64,000 bases of DNA from Bacillota bacterium (GTDB taxonomy: Bacteria > Bacillota > Clostridia > Acetivibrionales > DTU013). The translations under genes and the position numbers were made by a program. Within the stretch, counting starts at the first letter, position 1. The number at the start of each line of letters is the position of its first letter. Shown here one piece after another: positions 51,519-60,325 of this stretch. The notes under the pieces were generated by a model. That model was given only the letters and a program-made list of their open reading frames with translations, had not been told where the DNA came from and searched no databases. Location: contig JAEZCO010000053.1 in assembly GCA_023433505.1 (NCBI GenBank), positions 55,895 to 119,894 on the forward strand, read 5' to 3'.

Positions 51519-53588
51519 CTAGACTTTCAATTCCACCCTTTGAATAATATGGTCCTGGTATTCCTTATCCAGTTCCACAAAATAGCCGCTCCAGCCCCAC
51601 ACCCTCACAATCAGGTTCCTGTGAAGTTCAGGCCTGGCTTGTGCTTCCAGCAGCGTCTCCTTGTTTAGCGCATTGATCTGGAGCTGGTGTCCTCCCATAT
51701 CCATAAAAGTTTTTACAAGCATCGCTACTTTCGTAATGCTCTCCGGATTGCGGAAAACCGTATCATGGACCTCTATGGTTAAAGGGCCTCCGTTGATTGC
51801 TTCCCTGACATGGGGCTTCGCAAAGGACCGGATTATTGAGACGGGGCCTTTGGATTTGATATTCAGGCTGGGCGCATAGTTTGCAGACAGGAATTCTCCC
51901 TTCTTACGTCCATCCGCAGAAGCCTCAAGGTCTCTGACATGCCAGACATAGTACATGGCAGATCCCGTACCCGCCCGGTAACATCCGCCCATTTCGTTGG
52001 TCCTTCCCCTCAGGTAATTTATAAACATATCCATCAGCTGTACGGCAATATCATCTACATAATCATCGTCATTGCCCATTTTGGGCGCTTCATATTTGAG
52101 CAGGGACCACAGATCCTCATAGCCCTCATAGTTCGCCGCTATAGCCTGCAGCAATTCATCAGGCTTCACCGTTTTTTCTTCGAACACGTATTTTTTTATC
52201 GCCGCCAGTGAGTCTGCCGCATTTGCTATCCCTGTCCCATGCAGGCCAAAATTGTTGTATTTGGAGCCAAGGGATATATCCTTCGCATTTTTAATGCAGT
52301 CCTCCATCAGGATGGACAGCATAGGCGCCGGTTCCATGTACAGGTTTTTGAACCTGGCTGTCTCCGCCTCCACCTGGGCCTGTAATTCCTTATTTACTTC
52401 TCCCATAAAGGAATCGAAATCCCTGGATTTTACCAGACTTTGCTGCAGTGCTCTTTCTATGACCCGTGAATAGGAAAGTGCCCCTATATTCGGGATATCC
52501 ATGCCGGCACCGGGGACAATAAACTCCCAGCAGGCGGCAACAACATAATTCCTGGCATCTTCAAGAGAATAGCCCTTATCCGTCAAGCCCGGTATTACCA
52601 CCTCGTCGTTGGAATACTGGGGAAAACCAAGCCCCTGCCGGGTCAATTGGGTCCCCAGCTCATAGATATCCAGCCCGGTATCCTTATGTACGCGAAGATT
52701 GATCTTCGGGTCAATAAGCTTAAGCTCCAGGCTTGCCTTTAGGCACATCTCCGATAGCAGGTTATAAGCGTCGCGCCCTTCGCTGTCCAATCCGCCAAGC
52801 ACCATGCTCTGTCCGTTGTCCCCCTGCTGCATCCCGGCATACAGGTCGCTGTCCTTATTGAAGGCGAGAAAGAATTCCTCCAGCAGTTCAAATGCCCGGT
52901 CGTAATCTACGCGTCCGGCATCCATATCTGCCTTGAGATAGGGGAACATATACTGGTCAAACCGGCCAACGGTATTGTGGTAGTTATAGGATGCCCACAA
53001 AGCGAAATGCAGGATGCGAAAAGACTGTAAAGCCTCATGAAATGTGGACGCACCGTATTTGGGCACACGCCTTAATACTTGGGCAATTTCTTTTTTACCC
53101 GCTCTTTCCGCTTCTTCCGCATACCTTTCCGTCAGGTCCAGTACGGCATCAATAGAATCGATCACAGACTGCAGGAATTCTTTTTCTTTTGCCCCGTCTG
53201 TTGTTGTCAGCACCTGTAACGCTTCATTTCTGCGTGCTTCAAGACCCACACGGATCGTCGAAGCATAATCCGGTGAAATATTGCAGACCTTCCCCATCTC
53301 ATGGATATAATGATCCTTTTTTATTACGGCCCACTCATCTGGAGTGTAGATCTCCGGTACTTTTTTTACAGTCCGCAGGAAGACGATGGTTTCATTTTCC
53401 AGGATAACGGGTTTCTCCATCTCCAGCACCTTCCGGAGCCTTTTGGCCGTCCGCTGAAGATCGGTCAGATTTTCTGCCGCCAGTTCTTCAGTAAATCTTG
53501 AAAATACTGCCGGATGGATATCCTGCCTGTACCGATGGTGTTTTTTCGCCAAAATATCATTCCTCAGCTTCTCTATTCTGCTATTCAT
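51519..53588 (-). CDS. Glycyl radical enzyme (PFL/glycerol dehydratase superfamily), substrate unknown
   Basis: A 689-aa oxygen-sensitive radical enzyme. The active-site motif is ACWE with Cys353 and Glu355, the CxE form of dehydratases/eliminases rather than the Cys-Cys pair of pyruvate formate-lyase. The glycyl radical motif is RVWGWSGYF with Gly665. At 689 aa it is shorter than the usual ~790-850, with most of the shortening in the N-terminal part. Its activase overlaps by 4 bp. Substrate cannot be deduced; a diol or hydroxylated compound is plausible. Confidence 0.88.
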   Translation of the reverse strand: MNSRIEKLRNDILAKKHHRYRQDIHPAVFSRFTEELAAENLTDLQRTAKRLRKVLEMEKPVILENETIVFLRTVKKVPEIYTPDEWAVIKKDHYIHEMGKVCNISPDYASTIRVGLEARRNEALQVLTTTDGAKEKEFLQSVIDSIDAVLDLTERYAEEAERAGKKEIAQVLRRVPKYGASTFHEALQSFRILHFALWASYNYHNTVGRFDQYMFPYLKADMDAGRVDYDRAFELLEEFFLAFNKDSDLYAGMQQGDNGQSMVLGGLDSEGRDAYNLLSEMCLKASLELKLIDPKINLRVHKDTGLDIYELGTQLTRQGLGFPQYSNDEVVIPGLTDKGYSLEDARNYVVAACWEFIVPGAGMDIPNIGALSYSRVIERALQQSLVKSRDFDSFMGEVNKELQAQVEAETARFKNLYMEPAPMLSILMEDCIKNAKDISLGSKYNNFGLHGTGIANAADSLAAIKKYVFEEKTVKPDELLQAIAANYEGYEDLWSLLKYEAPKMGNDDDYVDDIAVQLMDMFINYLRGRTNEMGGCYRAGTGSAMYYVWHVRDLEASADGRKKGEFLSANYAPSLNIKSKGPVSIIRSFAKPHVREAINGGPLTIEVHDTVFRNPESITKVAMLVKTFMDMGGHQLQINALNKETLLEAQARPELHRNLIVRVWGWSGYFVELDKEYQDHIIQRVELKV

Positions 53589-54430
53589 ACTACCTCACTC
53601 CTTATGTGATACTTATTAAACGGTTCCCGGAAAACCTCCGGTATTTTTCCCACGTCAAAGACGGGGCTGTATTCCTTGCCCACCATGGCATACTTCGCCC
53701 CTGCCGTCTTATGGTACGGCAGGAATTCGACACGTTCCAAAGCCTTTGCATTTTTCAGCAGTTCCGCCGTTTTCTCCATATTCTCCCTGGTATCGTTTAT
53801 GCCGGGGATTAGAGGGATACGGATGTAAAACTTTTTGCCGCTCTCGCAAAGAAATGCCAGATTTCTTAAAATCAAGGCATTGTCCACGCCGGTCACCTGT
53901 TTATGAATTTCAGTATCTGTGTGCTTTATATCCATCAGGACCAGATCGACACTGTCCACTACCCTTTTGAAGACTTCTTCAGGCGCATATCCTGAGGTTT
54001 CTATAGCCACATGGACCGGTTTGAGCTCCCGGATCAGCTCCAGCAGGAATTCCGGCTGCGCCATGGGCTCTCCCCCGGAAATGGTGATGCCCCCATTGCT
54101 TTTTTCAAGAATTTCCTTCCCTCTTAAAAGCTCCTTTGCCAGCTCCTTTGCTTCATACTCCGTTCCGCAGATTTTCCGGAGGCGGAGGGGACAGGCATTG
54201 ATGCATGCGCCGCAGGCCGTACATTTTTTCTCTTTGCAGACATCGGTACATCTCCCGCAATTTGTGCAGGAGCGCTTGCTTACCATGATTTCCTTCTTGA
54301 AGGATATTCCCTCAGGGTTATGGCACCAGTTGCAGCGAAGGGGACAGCCCTTGAAAAAAACCGTCTTCCGGATGCCGGGACCGTCGTGAACTGCGAACTC
54401 CTCGATTTCAAAAATCAGCCCTTTTGCCAT
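53585..54430 (-). CDS. Glycyl-radical enzyme activating protein (radical SAM)
   Basis: A 281-aa radical-SAM activase. It has the CPLRCNWC (CxxxCxxC) cluster motif, preceded by FAVHDGPGIRKTVFF, and two extra 4Fe-4S sites (CTNCGRCTDVC, CTACGACINAC) in the insert characteristic of glycyl-radical dehydratase activases. It generates the Gly665 radical of the adjacent enzyme. ATG 54430 is chosen (MAKGLIFEIEEF), with GGCGGGGT just upstream; the longer frame start lies in the promoter region. Confidence 0.92.
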   Translation of the reverse strand: MAKGLIFEIEEFAVHDGPGIRKTVFFKGCPLRCNWCHNPEGISFKKEIMVSKRSCTNCGRCTDVCKEKKCTACGACINACPLRLRKICGTEYEAKELAKELLRGKEILEKSNGGITISGGEPMAQPEFLLELIRELKPVHVAIETSGYAPEEVFKRVVDSVDLVLMDIKHTDTEIHKQVTGVDNALILRNLAFLCESGKKFYIRIPLIPGINDTRENMEKTAELLKNAKALERVEFLPYHKTAGAKYAMVGKEYSPVFDVGKIPEVFREPFNKYHIRSEVV

Positions 54431-54528
54431 ATTGACCCCGCCTGTTTTACTATTCGGACGCATACTGCCATGAATTTTGTAACTCAATGAAACCGCACCG
54501 ATAAATCGGTCTCAAGCATAATATTAGC

Positions 54529-54578
54529 GATAACATTAACGTTAATGTTATCATAAATCTTTTTGCTGTTTTTGTCAA
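54529..54578 (-). promoter_or_regulatory. Promoter and palindromic operator of the glycyl radical operon
   Basis: GATAACATTAAC/GTTAATGTTATC at 54529-54552 is a perfect 24-bp palindrome with a central CG. On the minus strand TTGACA (54578-54573) and TATGAT (54555-54550) are 17 bp apart, and the palindrome covers the -10 and start site. A second small palindrome ACCGATAAATCGGT lies at 54498-54511. Confidence 0.85.
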
Positions 54579-54675
54579 TATCCTGGGGTAGGTTAGAAAA
54601 CGAAACATGGTAAGATAAAGCCAAATCATACTTTAAGCCGGTTGAAACCGGCGAAGGTTTCCGGTAATAAAAACA

Positions 54676-54714
54676 AAAATGAGGGCAGGCTTAAAGCTGA
54701 AGCCTCCTGCCCTC
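54676..54714 (-). terminator. Terminator of the aminotransferase operon
   Basis: On the minus strand GAGGGCAGG...CCTGCCCTC form a stem with extra pairing inside, followed by ATTTTTGTTTTT. Confidence 0.85.
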
Positions 54715-54734
54715 ACCGTTCATATCATTTCATT

Positions 54735-56078
54735 TCATTGCTTTTTCTGCAGAGCAAGCTTGACGGCTGCTTCAAAAAGCGCAAGCGCCTCGTCTGCTTC
54801 CTCCGGCGTCATGATGAGCGGTGGTTTTATCTTTAAGACATTCATCCGATAGCCCGCCTCCCCTAAAATAAGCCCGGCCGCCAGCGCAACATGCTTCACC
54901 GTCTGCGCTGTCATCATGTCGGGGACCTTTGTCGCAGGATCTTCCACAAACTCTATGCCAATATGCAGGCCCACCTGCCGGACATCTCCGATACAGGAAT
55001 ACTTTTGCTGCATTTCGGAAAGCCGCTGGGCAATATGCCCGCCGACTTTATTGACATGCTCCAGGATATTATCGCGCTCTATGATATCGAGCTGTTTAAG
55101 TGCCGCCACCTGTGCGATGCTGTTGTTGCCGAAGGTATGAATGTCTTCCCCCAGAGGGCCGAAACCCTGGAGCCTGTCGTGTATGAGGATGGCGGCGATG
55201 GGAAAGCCGGCGCCCAATGACTTGCCGATGCAGAGGATATCCGGCACAACCTCATATTTATTGGCAGCGAAATAATCTCCGATCCTGCAATAGGTCTGCA
55301 GCTCGTCGAAGATCAGGAGGCAGCCGAATTCATCGCAGATCTGCCGCAGTCCCTGCAGATAGCGTTTGGGCATCGGGATTTGTCCGCCGCTCGCCTGGAG
55401 AGGCTCAACGATAATGCCTGCAACGGGACCGCAAACGCCCGCGCGTATTGTTTCTCTCGCCACCTTCAGGCAGTAATCGATGCAGTCTTCGGGGTCGGGC
55501 GTATCGGCCCAGCGGTATAAAAACGGGTTGGGCACCCGGATAAAAATATCGTTTATGATGCCTGAAAAGCTGTTGAAGCCCGTAAAGATACCGGCCGCCT
55601 TGGTGGAAATCCAGGATGCCGCTCCGGTCGTCAGCGACGTGCCGTGATATCCGTCCTGGAGGCAGACGAATTTGCGCCCGCCCGCAACGTTTTTTGCGGC
55701 GATCTTCATGGCGGCCTCGATGGCGGCACTGCCGCCGACGGTAAACAGGACGCGGTTCAAAGGCGCCGGCGCCAATTCCGCCAGTTTCCTTGCCAGGGCA
55801 TAGCGCGGCAGGCTGTCGCTGTTTTGATTCAGATGCCCCAGCTCGCCCATGTGCTCATAGACCGTCTGCCGGATTTCTTCGTTCGCATGTCCGAGAAAAA
55901 GCGCCCAGCCCTGGGAGGTGCAGTCGATATAACTCTTGCCTTCCAGGTCAAACAGCCTTACTCCCCGGCCTTTGGCAAAACAGAGGCCGTGCTGGCCGCT
56001 GCCCAGCATTGAATACTTGTTGTACTCCTCCAGGTCGCTTTGCTTCATTGCTTTGATTTTTTCCAATGTACTGTCCAT
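54735..56078 (-). CDS. Class III PLP-dependent aminotransferase
   Basis: A 447-aa enzyme of the ornithine/GABA/beta-alanine aminotransferase fold. Key segments: GGSAAIEAAMKIA near residue 115, QDGYHG, LIFDELQTYCRIG (usually DExQTG), and CIGKSLGAGFPIAA with the PLP-binding Lys near residue 290. Amino donor and acceptor are unknown. It is the last gene of an operon with a ketopantoate-reductase-like enzyme and a DUF819 membrane protein, 16 bp after the former. Confidence 0.88.
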   Translation of the reverse strand: MDSTLEKIKAMKQSDLEEYNKYSMLGSGQHGLCFAKGRGVRLFDLEGKSYIDCTSQGWALFLGHANEEIRQTVYEHMGELGHLNQNSDSLPRYALARKLAELAPAPLNRVLFTVGGSAAIEAAMKIAAKNVAGGRKFVCLQDGYHGTSLTTGAASWISTKAAGIFTGFNSFSGIINDIFIRVPNPFLYRWADTPDPEDCIDYCLKVARETIRAGVCGPVAGIIVEPLQASGGQIPMPKRYLQGLRQICDEFGCLLIFDELQTYCRIGDYFAANKYEVVPDILCIGKSLGAGFPIAAILIHDRLQGFGPLGEDIHTFGNNSIAQVAALKQLDIIERDNILEHVNKVGGHIAQRLSEMQQKYSCIGDVRQVGLHIGIEFVEDPATKVPDMMTAQTVKHVALAAGLILGEAGYRMNVLKIKPPLIMTPEEADEALALFEAAVKLALQKKQ

Positions 56079-56094
56079 TTTGGTTTTCCTCCGC

Positions 56095-57099
56095 TTAAAG
56101 AATTTCCGAGAGATTCCCGGGGCTTATCTTTCTTTGCCCGGCCTCGATTTCCTTGATAATTCCGACAACCCGGTCGTTGACCGGCGTTTGTATGTTCAGC
56201 TCGTCGCCTTTCCTGGCAATCCACCCGTTCAAGTAATCCACCTCGGTTTTCCCTCCCAGCTGCAAAGAGGTGAGGGAAGAGGATTTGAGCTTCCGGTATT
56301 TGAGTCCCACCAGGAAAAGGATTGCATGCCTTCGCAGCTTTGAAAGCAATGTATTCCCCCGGATAAACCTGTAATAATCCAGCTTCCCGCCAAAGGGCGG
56401 CACCTTCAGACCCATGGCATCAGCCACGCGCATATCCTCTTTGACGATATGGATGAAAAACAGACGGGCGCGCCTCCCGGCCAGCATTTTCCCGAGGAGC
56501 TGTCCTGTCATGGCCCCGCCGCATGTAATTCCCGAATTGATGATCAGTTTTGAGTACATGGCGCCTAAGATATCGTCGGAAATCGTCGTCGGAGCCGCTT
56601 TATCCATCGCTTCCCTGAGCTTTTCCAGCCGTCCGTCACTTCCGCCGCCGATCCGGCCGATGATAAAGCTGCCCTCGCCGGTAATCTCCAGCATGGCTTC
56701 GCCAAGGGTCGTGCAGCTCCATGTCACCACTGCCCCGATGGCTCTTTCACTGCCGGCTATTCTCGTCAGCGTGTCAATGCAGATACCGTTCTGCAGCGAC
56801 ACAACGAGCCCCTCCGGCGTGAGAAAGGGGAGAATTCTTTCCGCCGCGCCTTCCAGATCATAAGCCTTTGTGGCGATCAGGCAATAGTCGTACTTCTCCT
56901 CAAGCTCCGAAATGTCCGCGACCGCTTTGAGCCTGATGGAATGCTCGCCGCGCTTTCCGACGATGTGCAGCCCTGACTCCCGGACCGTATCCGCGATACT
57001 CCGGCGTTTACAGACCAGCGTAACATCAATGCCGCTTCTCCCCATGAAAGCTGCCGTCACGCCACCGATGGCCCCTGCTCCGATAACTGCGATTTTCAT
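56095..57099 (-). CDS. ApbA/PanE-family 2-dehydropantoate 2-reductase-like enzyme
   Basis: A 334-aa NADPH-dependent ketoacid reductase-like protein. The N-terminal dinucleotide motif is VIGAGAIGGVTAAFMGRSG. Further family marks are KAYDLEG, LQNGIC and a Lys in SKLIINSG. The C-terminal helical domain (VDYLNGWIARKGDELNIQTPVN) fits the family. In this context, next to an aminotransferase and a DUF819 carrier, it may reduce a keto acid other than ketopantoate; no panB/panC genes are nearby. Confidence 0.83.
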   Translation of the reverse strand: MKIAVIGAGAIGGVTAAFMGRSGIDVTLVCKRRSIADTVRESGLHIVGKRGEHSIRLKAVADISELEEKYDYCLIATKAYDLEGAAERILPFLTPEGLVVSLQNGICIDTLTRIAGSERAIGAVVTWSCTTLGEAMLEITGEGSFIIGRIGGGSDGRLEKLREAMDKAAPTTISDDILGAMYSKLIINSGITCGGAMTGQLLGKMLAGRRARLFFIHIVKEDMRVADAMGLKVPPFGGKLDYYRFIRGNTLLSKLRRHAILFLVGLKYRKLKSSSLTSLQLGGKTEVDYLNGWIARKGDELNIQTPVNDRVVGIIKEIEAGQRKISPGNLSEIL

Positions 57100-57110
57100 G
57101 GCAAGTCCTC

Positions 57111-58310
57111 CTAAAGGAATAAGCGGAGAAAATCTCCAACGCCTATCCCGACATAATTACCGATCACCAATCCCAGAATCCCGCAAAGGATGCCCGGCAG
57201 GATGACCTCATCGTTACGCAGCGCTTTTGCAACAGGAATGATAAACGGAGGGCCGAAAATCCCCGCACAAGACGTGATGACCATGGTGTCGCTGTCAATT
57301 TTCGTGATTTTCGCCACCAGTAGATGGAGCATGACTGTACCGTACTGGACCACAAGCTCCATCGCCAAAAGGAGCAAAACCATCCCGATGACGGAAATGT
57401 CAAAGCTCAAACCCATTACCACCGAAAACATCAGGATGAAATAGAGGCCTGTGCTATAGGAGCCCGGGGAGTTTCTCACCTTTTTGACAAAAGAAAGGGC
57501 GATGCCTCCGGTTGTAACAACAAGCATGATAATGACGGTGTATTCGCTCAGTTTGGCCAAGCCCGTGTTTCCATACTGGCTGGGAAGCAGCAGGCAAATT
57601 CCCGCCGCAGCGGCAAAGCACAGCACGGCAAGCCCCACAAGCCCCACGCGGCCTAAAAATGCCTTAAAGGGCTTGATACTTTGCTTTTTCCCACTGAATT
57701 CCTTCGTGTAGCGCTGTGTTTCCTTTGTCATTTCCGGGTTGCTCCCGACCCCGACAGGTATGTACTTCGGCAATATCTTTCGGGTGAGCCACGGCATCAC
57801 GGAAAGCAGAAGAAGAAAGTAGGTCCCGCCGCCGAGCATATCGGCTGTCTGGAGCAGCATTATCTGGCTGTTGCCGGACCCGAGCGCTTTGCCGATGGCA
57901 ATCATATTGGGCGTGCCGCCGACATAGGAGCCGATAAGCATCGCGCTGATATTCTGAGCATCCGGAAGAATGCTTTTGAACATAAAAAACGCCCCGATGG
58001 CGACACCCACCGCGGCGGCACAGTTGATGGCAAAGGACGTAAGCATGGGCCGGGCGAGCTTTTTTAAAGCGGGCAGATTCGCCGAAAACAAGATGAGCGG
58101 CATGCCGATGCAGACCATTACTGAAGAAAAATCCGAAGCAAGCGAAATGTCGGCTCCCGCGGCTTTGAACACGAAGCTTAAAAGCAGTCCTGTCAGATAA
58201 CAAAGAAATACCGACCCCAGCGTATTTAAGAACGGCGCTTTGTCTGTCGCCAGAATTATCAATCGGGGCAGAAATAAGATGATTAAAAACATGATCATTG
58301 TCATGAGCAT
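57111..58310 (-). CDS. DUF819-family membrane protein (YjcL-like)
   Basis: A 399-aa integral membrane protein with about ten or eleven hydrophobic helices. It contains the family's GSYVGGTPNMIAIGKAL segment, and the C-terminal half repeats this theme (TSCAGIFGPPFIIPVAKAL), as if from an internal duplication. DUF819 proteins are thought to be transporters. As first gene of the three-gene operon it could import the substrate of the aminotransferase and reductase. AGGAG precedes ATG 58310. Confidence 0.85.
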   Translation of the reverse strand: MLMTMIMFLIILFLPRLIILATDKAPFLNTLGSVFLCYLTGLLLSFVFKAAGADISLASDFSSVMVCIGMPLILFSANLPALKKLARPMLTSFAINCAAAVGVAIGAFFMFKSILPDAQNISAMLIGSYVGGTPNMIAIGKALGSGNSQIMLLQTADMLGGGTYFLLLLSVMPWLTRKILPKYIPVGVGSNPEMTKETQRYTKEFSGKKQSIKPFKAFLGRVGLVGLAVLCFAAAAGICLLLPSQYGNTGLAKLSEYTVIIMLVVTTGGIALSFVKKVRNSPGSYSTGLYFILMFSVVMGLSFDISVIGMVLLLLAMELVVQYGTVMLHLLVAKITKIDSDTMVITSCAGIFGPPFIIPVAKALRNDEVILPGILCGILGLVIGNYVGIGVGDFLRLFL

Positions 58311-58458
58311 GGACTCTTGTCTCCTCTTCTCCCGGTAATTTTTATCATTGTATCATAGTTTGCGGCCGTTTCATAGCCAGGATTTCCCAACATTGAAGCA
58401 CCAATAACTGATCAATACATGGAAGTGTTGAAATTGGTGAATAATATCAAAATACGAA

Positions 58459-59172
58459 ATGGAGGCTGTGGGCGATTTTATGTTACTAAATATTTATGGA
58501 GAAATCCCTTCGGACGACTGCCTGTCAATAAAAGCAAATGGTGAGTTAAAAACACTTTGCAGGGATACTGACAATACCGTTCCGGTTGTTTCCTTTACTA
58601 TCGATGAAAAGAAACAATATAGCATTGAGATCGAACAGGAACTCACGGCAAGCAACAGGACGCCTCTTTGGATACTTATCCATGTCATTACTATCATCAT
58701 CCAAGGCGTGTTTAATACATTTTTATTGAATAACGACTCGGATTGGTACAATAACATTAAGGCATATCGTTTAAGAGCAAAATTGCTTGTCGATATGCAG
58801 CAGGATACGGATGTGCGCCTGACCTTTACTAATTCAAAGTATGATAAAAGAACGAATGAATGGTCATCGCCTGTCTTTACGGCTGAACCAAATGTGATTG
58901 CAGACGTTGATTTTGTTGCGAATCCTTGTGATTTCTACAATCAATATTTCAGTTATGCTAAGAAGATCGTGTCTGTTTTAGCCGTAGTAATATTGGTAAT
59001 GAGCCTTCTTCTGCATATTGCGGTTACGCACTCAAATGTGGTGGCAATTATCATAACTTCTGTTGTCATAATAGGATTAGTCATAGTAGCGGCAGCAGTG
59101 TGCATATCCCAGCTCAGAAAGCTCCGGAAGACTTATGATAGCTTTTTAGTGCAAGACAAAAACAATGCTTAA
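58459..59172 (+). CDS. Membrane protein of unknown function
   Basis: A protein of up to 237 aa with one hydrophobic segment at ~68-95 and two close together at ~170-190 and ~195-215. A basic C-terminus (QLRKLRKTYDSF) follows. The rest is polar. I do not recognise a family. The start is uncertain: ATG 58459 lacks a ribosome site, while ATG 58480 has GGAGG but about 14 nt away. It is a single gene, divergent from the DUF819 operon. Confidence 0.55.
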   Translation: MEAVGDFMLLNIYGEIPSDDCLSIKANGELKTLCRDTDNTVPVVSFTIDEKKQYSIEIEQELTASNRTPLWILIHVITIIIQGVFNTFLLNNDSDWYNNIKAYRLRAKLLVDMQQDTDVRLTFTNSKYDKRTNEWSSPVFTAEPNVIADVDFVANPCDFYNQYFSYAKKIVSVLAVVILVMSLLLHIAVTHSNVVAIIITSVVIIGLVIVAAAVCISQLRKLRKTYDSFLVQDKNNA

Positions 59173-59317
59173 AATGCTCTCATGGGTAACAGGATGATTT
59201 TTACAACACTTGGATATATTTATGCAAAAAAATCGCCTAGCCATTTCTTCTCTGACCTGGAAATCACAGTCCCTAGCCGCCGCCGTGCAAAAGGCCGCCT
59301 AACAAATAAACAAGCTA

Positions 59318-59346
59318 TTGGATTACTTAACTTTTTATCGTATAAT
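59318..59346 (+). promoter_or_regulatory. Promoter of the AraC gene
   Basis: TTGGAT (59318-59323) and TATAAT (59341-59346) with 17-bp spacing. The rest of the 59173-59458 gap shows nothing I can name. Confidence 0.5.
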
Positions 59347-59458
59347 TAAAGAATCAGGCACCCGTATACGGATATGCGGCGCATTTATCTGAATGCGAAG
59401 ATTGTGGAAAGAGATTCCGTGAGGACAATTTTATACGACTGGTTTGTAAGGAGACGAT

Positions 59459-60316
59459 ATGGGTTCAAAATATAACAAACTGCCAAACCGTTTGATGAAT
59501 GAAGATTTCCTGAAGCCTGTTTCGCATTTCAGTATTTGCACCACGACGCTCCATGGTGATTTTCAATTGCATTGGCATGAGTTTTACGAATTTGAATTTA
59601 TTGCTTCAGGAAAAGGGACCCTGATCTTTAACGGAGACACTTACGAGATTGACAAAGGCGTCATGTATCTCCTGACTCCGGCAGATTTCCACGAGATCAA
59701 GGCCCTTCCCGATGAAAGCATACAGATATACAATATAAAGTTTTCTGATGAATTGCTCTCCGATGATCTGCACAAACTGCTATTTTACGGCAATGAAGCC
59801 CTTGCATTTCAAGCATGCGGTTCTTCCGTAAATTCAATGCTGTATGACCTCGAACGGCTTCTGAAGGAGTACTCCAGCCCCGGCACAGGTGCTGAAATAT
59901 TTTACGAAAGCGGTCTTGCGCAAATCCTTCTGGCGTTTATCCGGAACAGACCCAAAAGCAGGTCGGTATCCGACGGCAGAAACTCCGGAAAAAATACCGA
60001 CCCCATGCAAAAAGCCATTATCTATATGCAGCATCACTTCCGTGAGCCGTTATCCCTTGAAATGGTTGCAGGAAGGTCCAATCTGTCCTCCAACTATTTC
60101 AGTGAATGCTTTCATCTAGCTACCGGCGTTACATTTCAAAAGTACCTGCTGATGCTAAGGCTTAAATTTGCAAGGACGCTTCTGAATGTCTCCAGGCTGT
60201 CCATCCTGGAAATCAGCGCCCATTCCGGATTTAATTCCTTGCCGCATTTCAACCGGTCCTTTAAAAGCGCTTTCGGCCTGACTCCCAAAATGGTGCGGAA
60301 GAGCAAAACGGATTGA
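59459..60316 (+). CDS. AraC-family transcriptional regulator
   Basis: A 285-aa protein with a cupin sensing domain (LHWHEFYEFEFIASGKGTL, LTPADFHEIKA) and AraC DNA-binding domain (LEMVAGRSNLSSNYFSECF, and LEISAHSGFNSLPHFNRSFK, ending LTPKMVRKS). AGGAG lies just upstream. It converges on the beta-mannosidase gene, whose stop is 10 bp away, and may control it. Confidence 0.9.
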   Translation: MGSKYNKLPNRLMNEDFLKPVSHFSICTTTLHGDFQLHWHEFYEFEFIASGKGTLIFNGDTYEIDKGVMYLLTPADFHEIKALPDESIQIYNIKFSDELLSDDLHKLLFYGNEALAFQACGSSVNSMLYDLERLLKEYSSPGTGAEIFYESGLAQILLAFIRNRPKSRSVSDGRNSGKNTDPMQKAIIYMQHHFREPLSLEMVAGRSNLSSNYFSECFHLATGVTFQKYLLMLRLKFARTLLNVSRLSILEISAHSGFNSLPHFNRSFKSAFGLTPKMVRKSKTD

Positions 60317-60325
60317 TAAAAGCCA

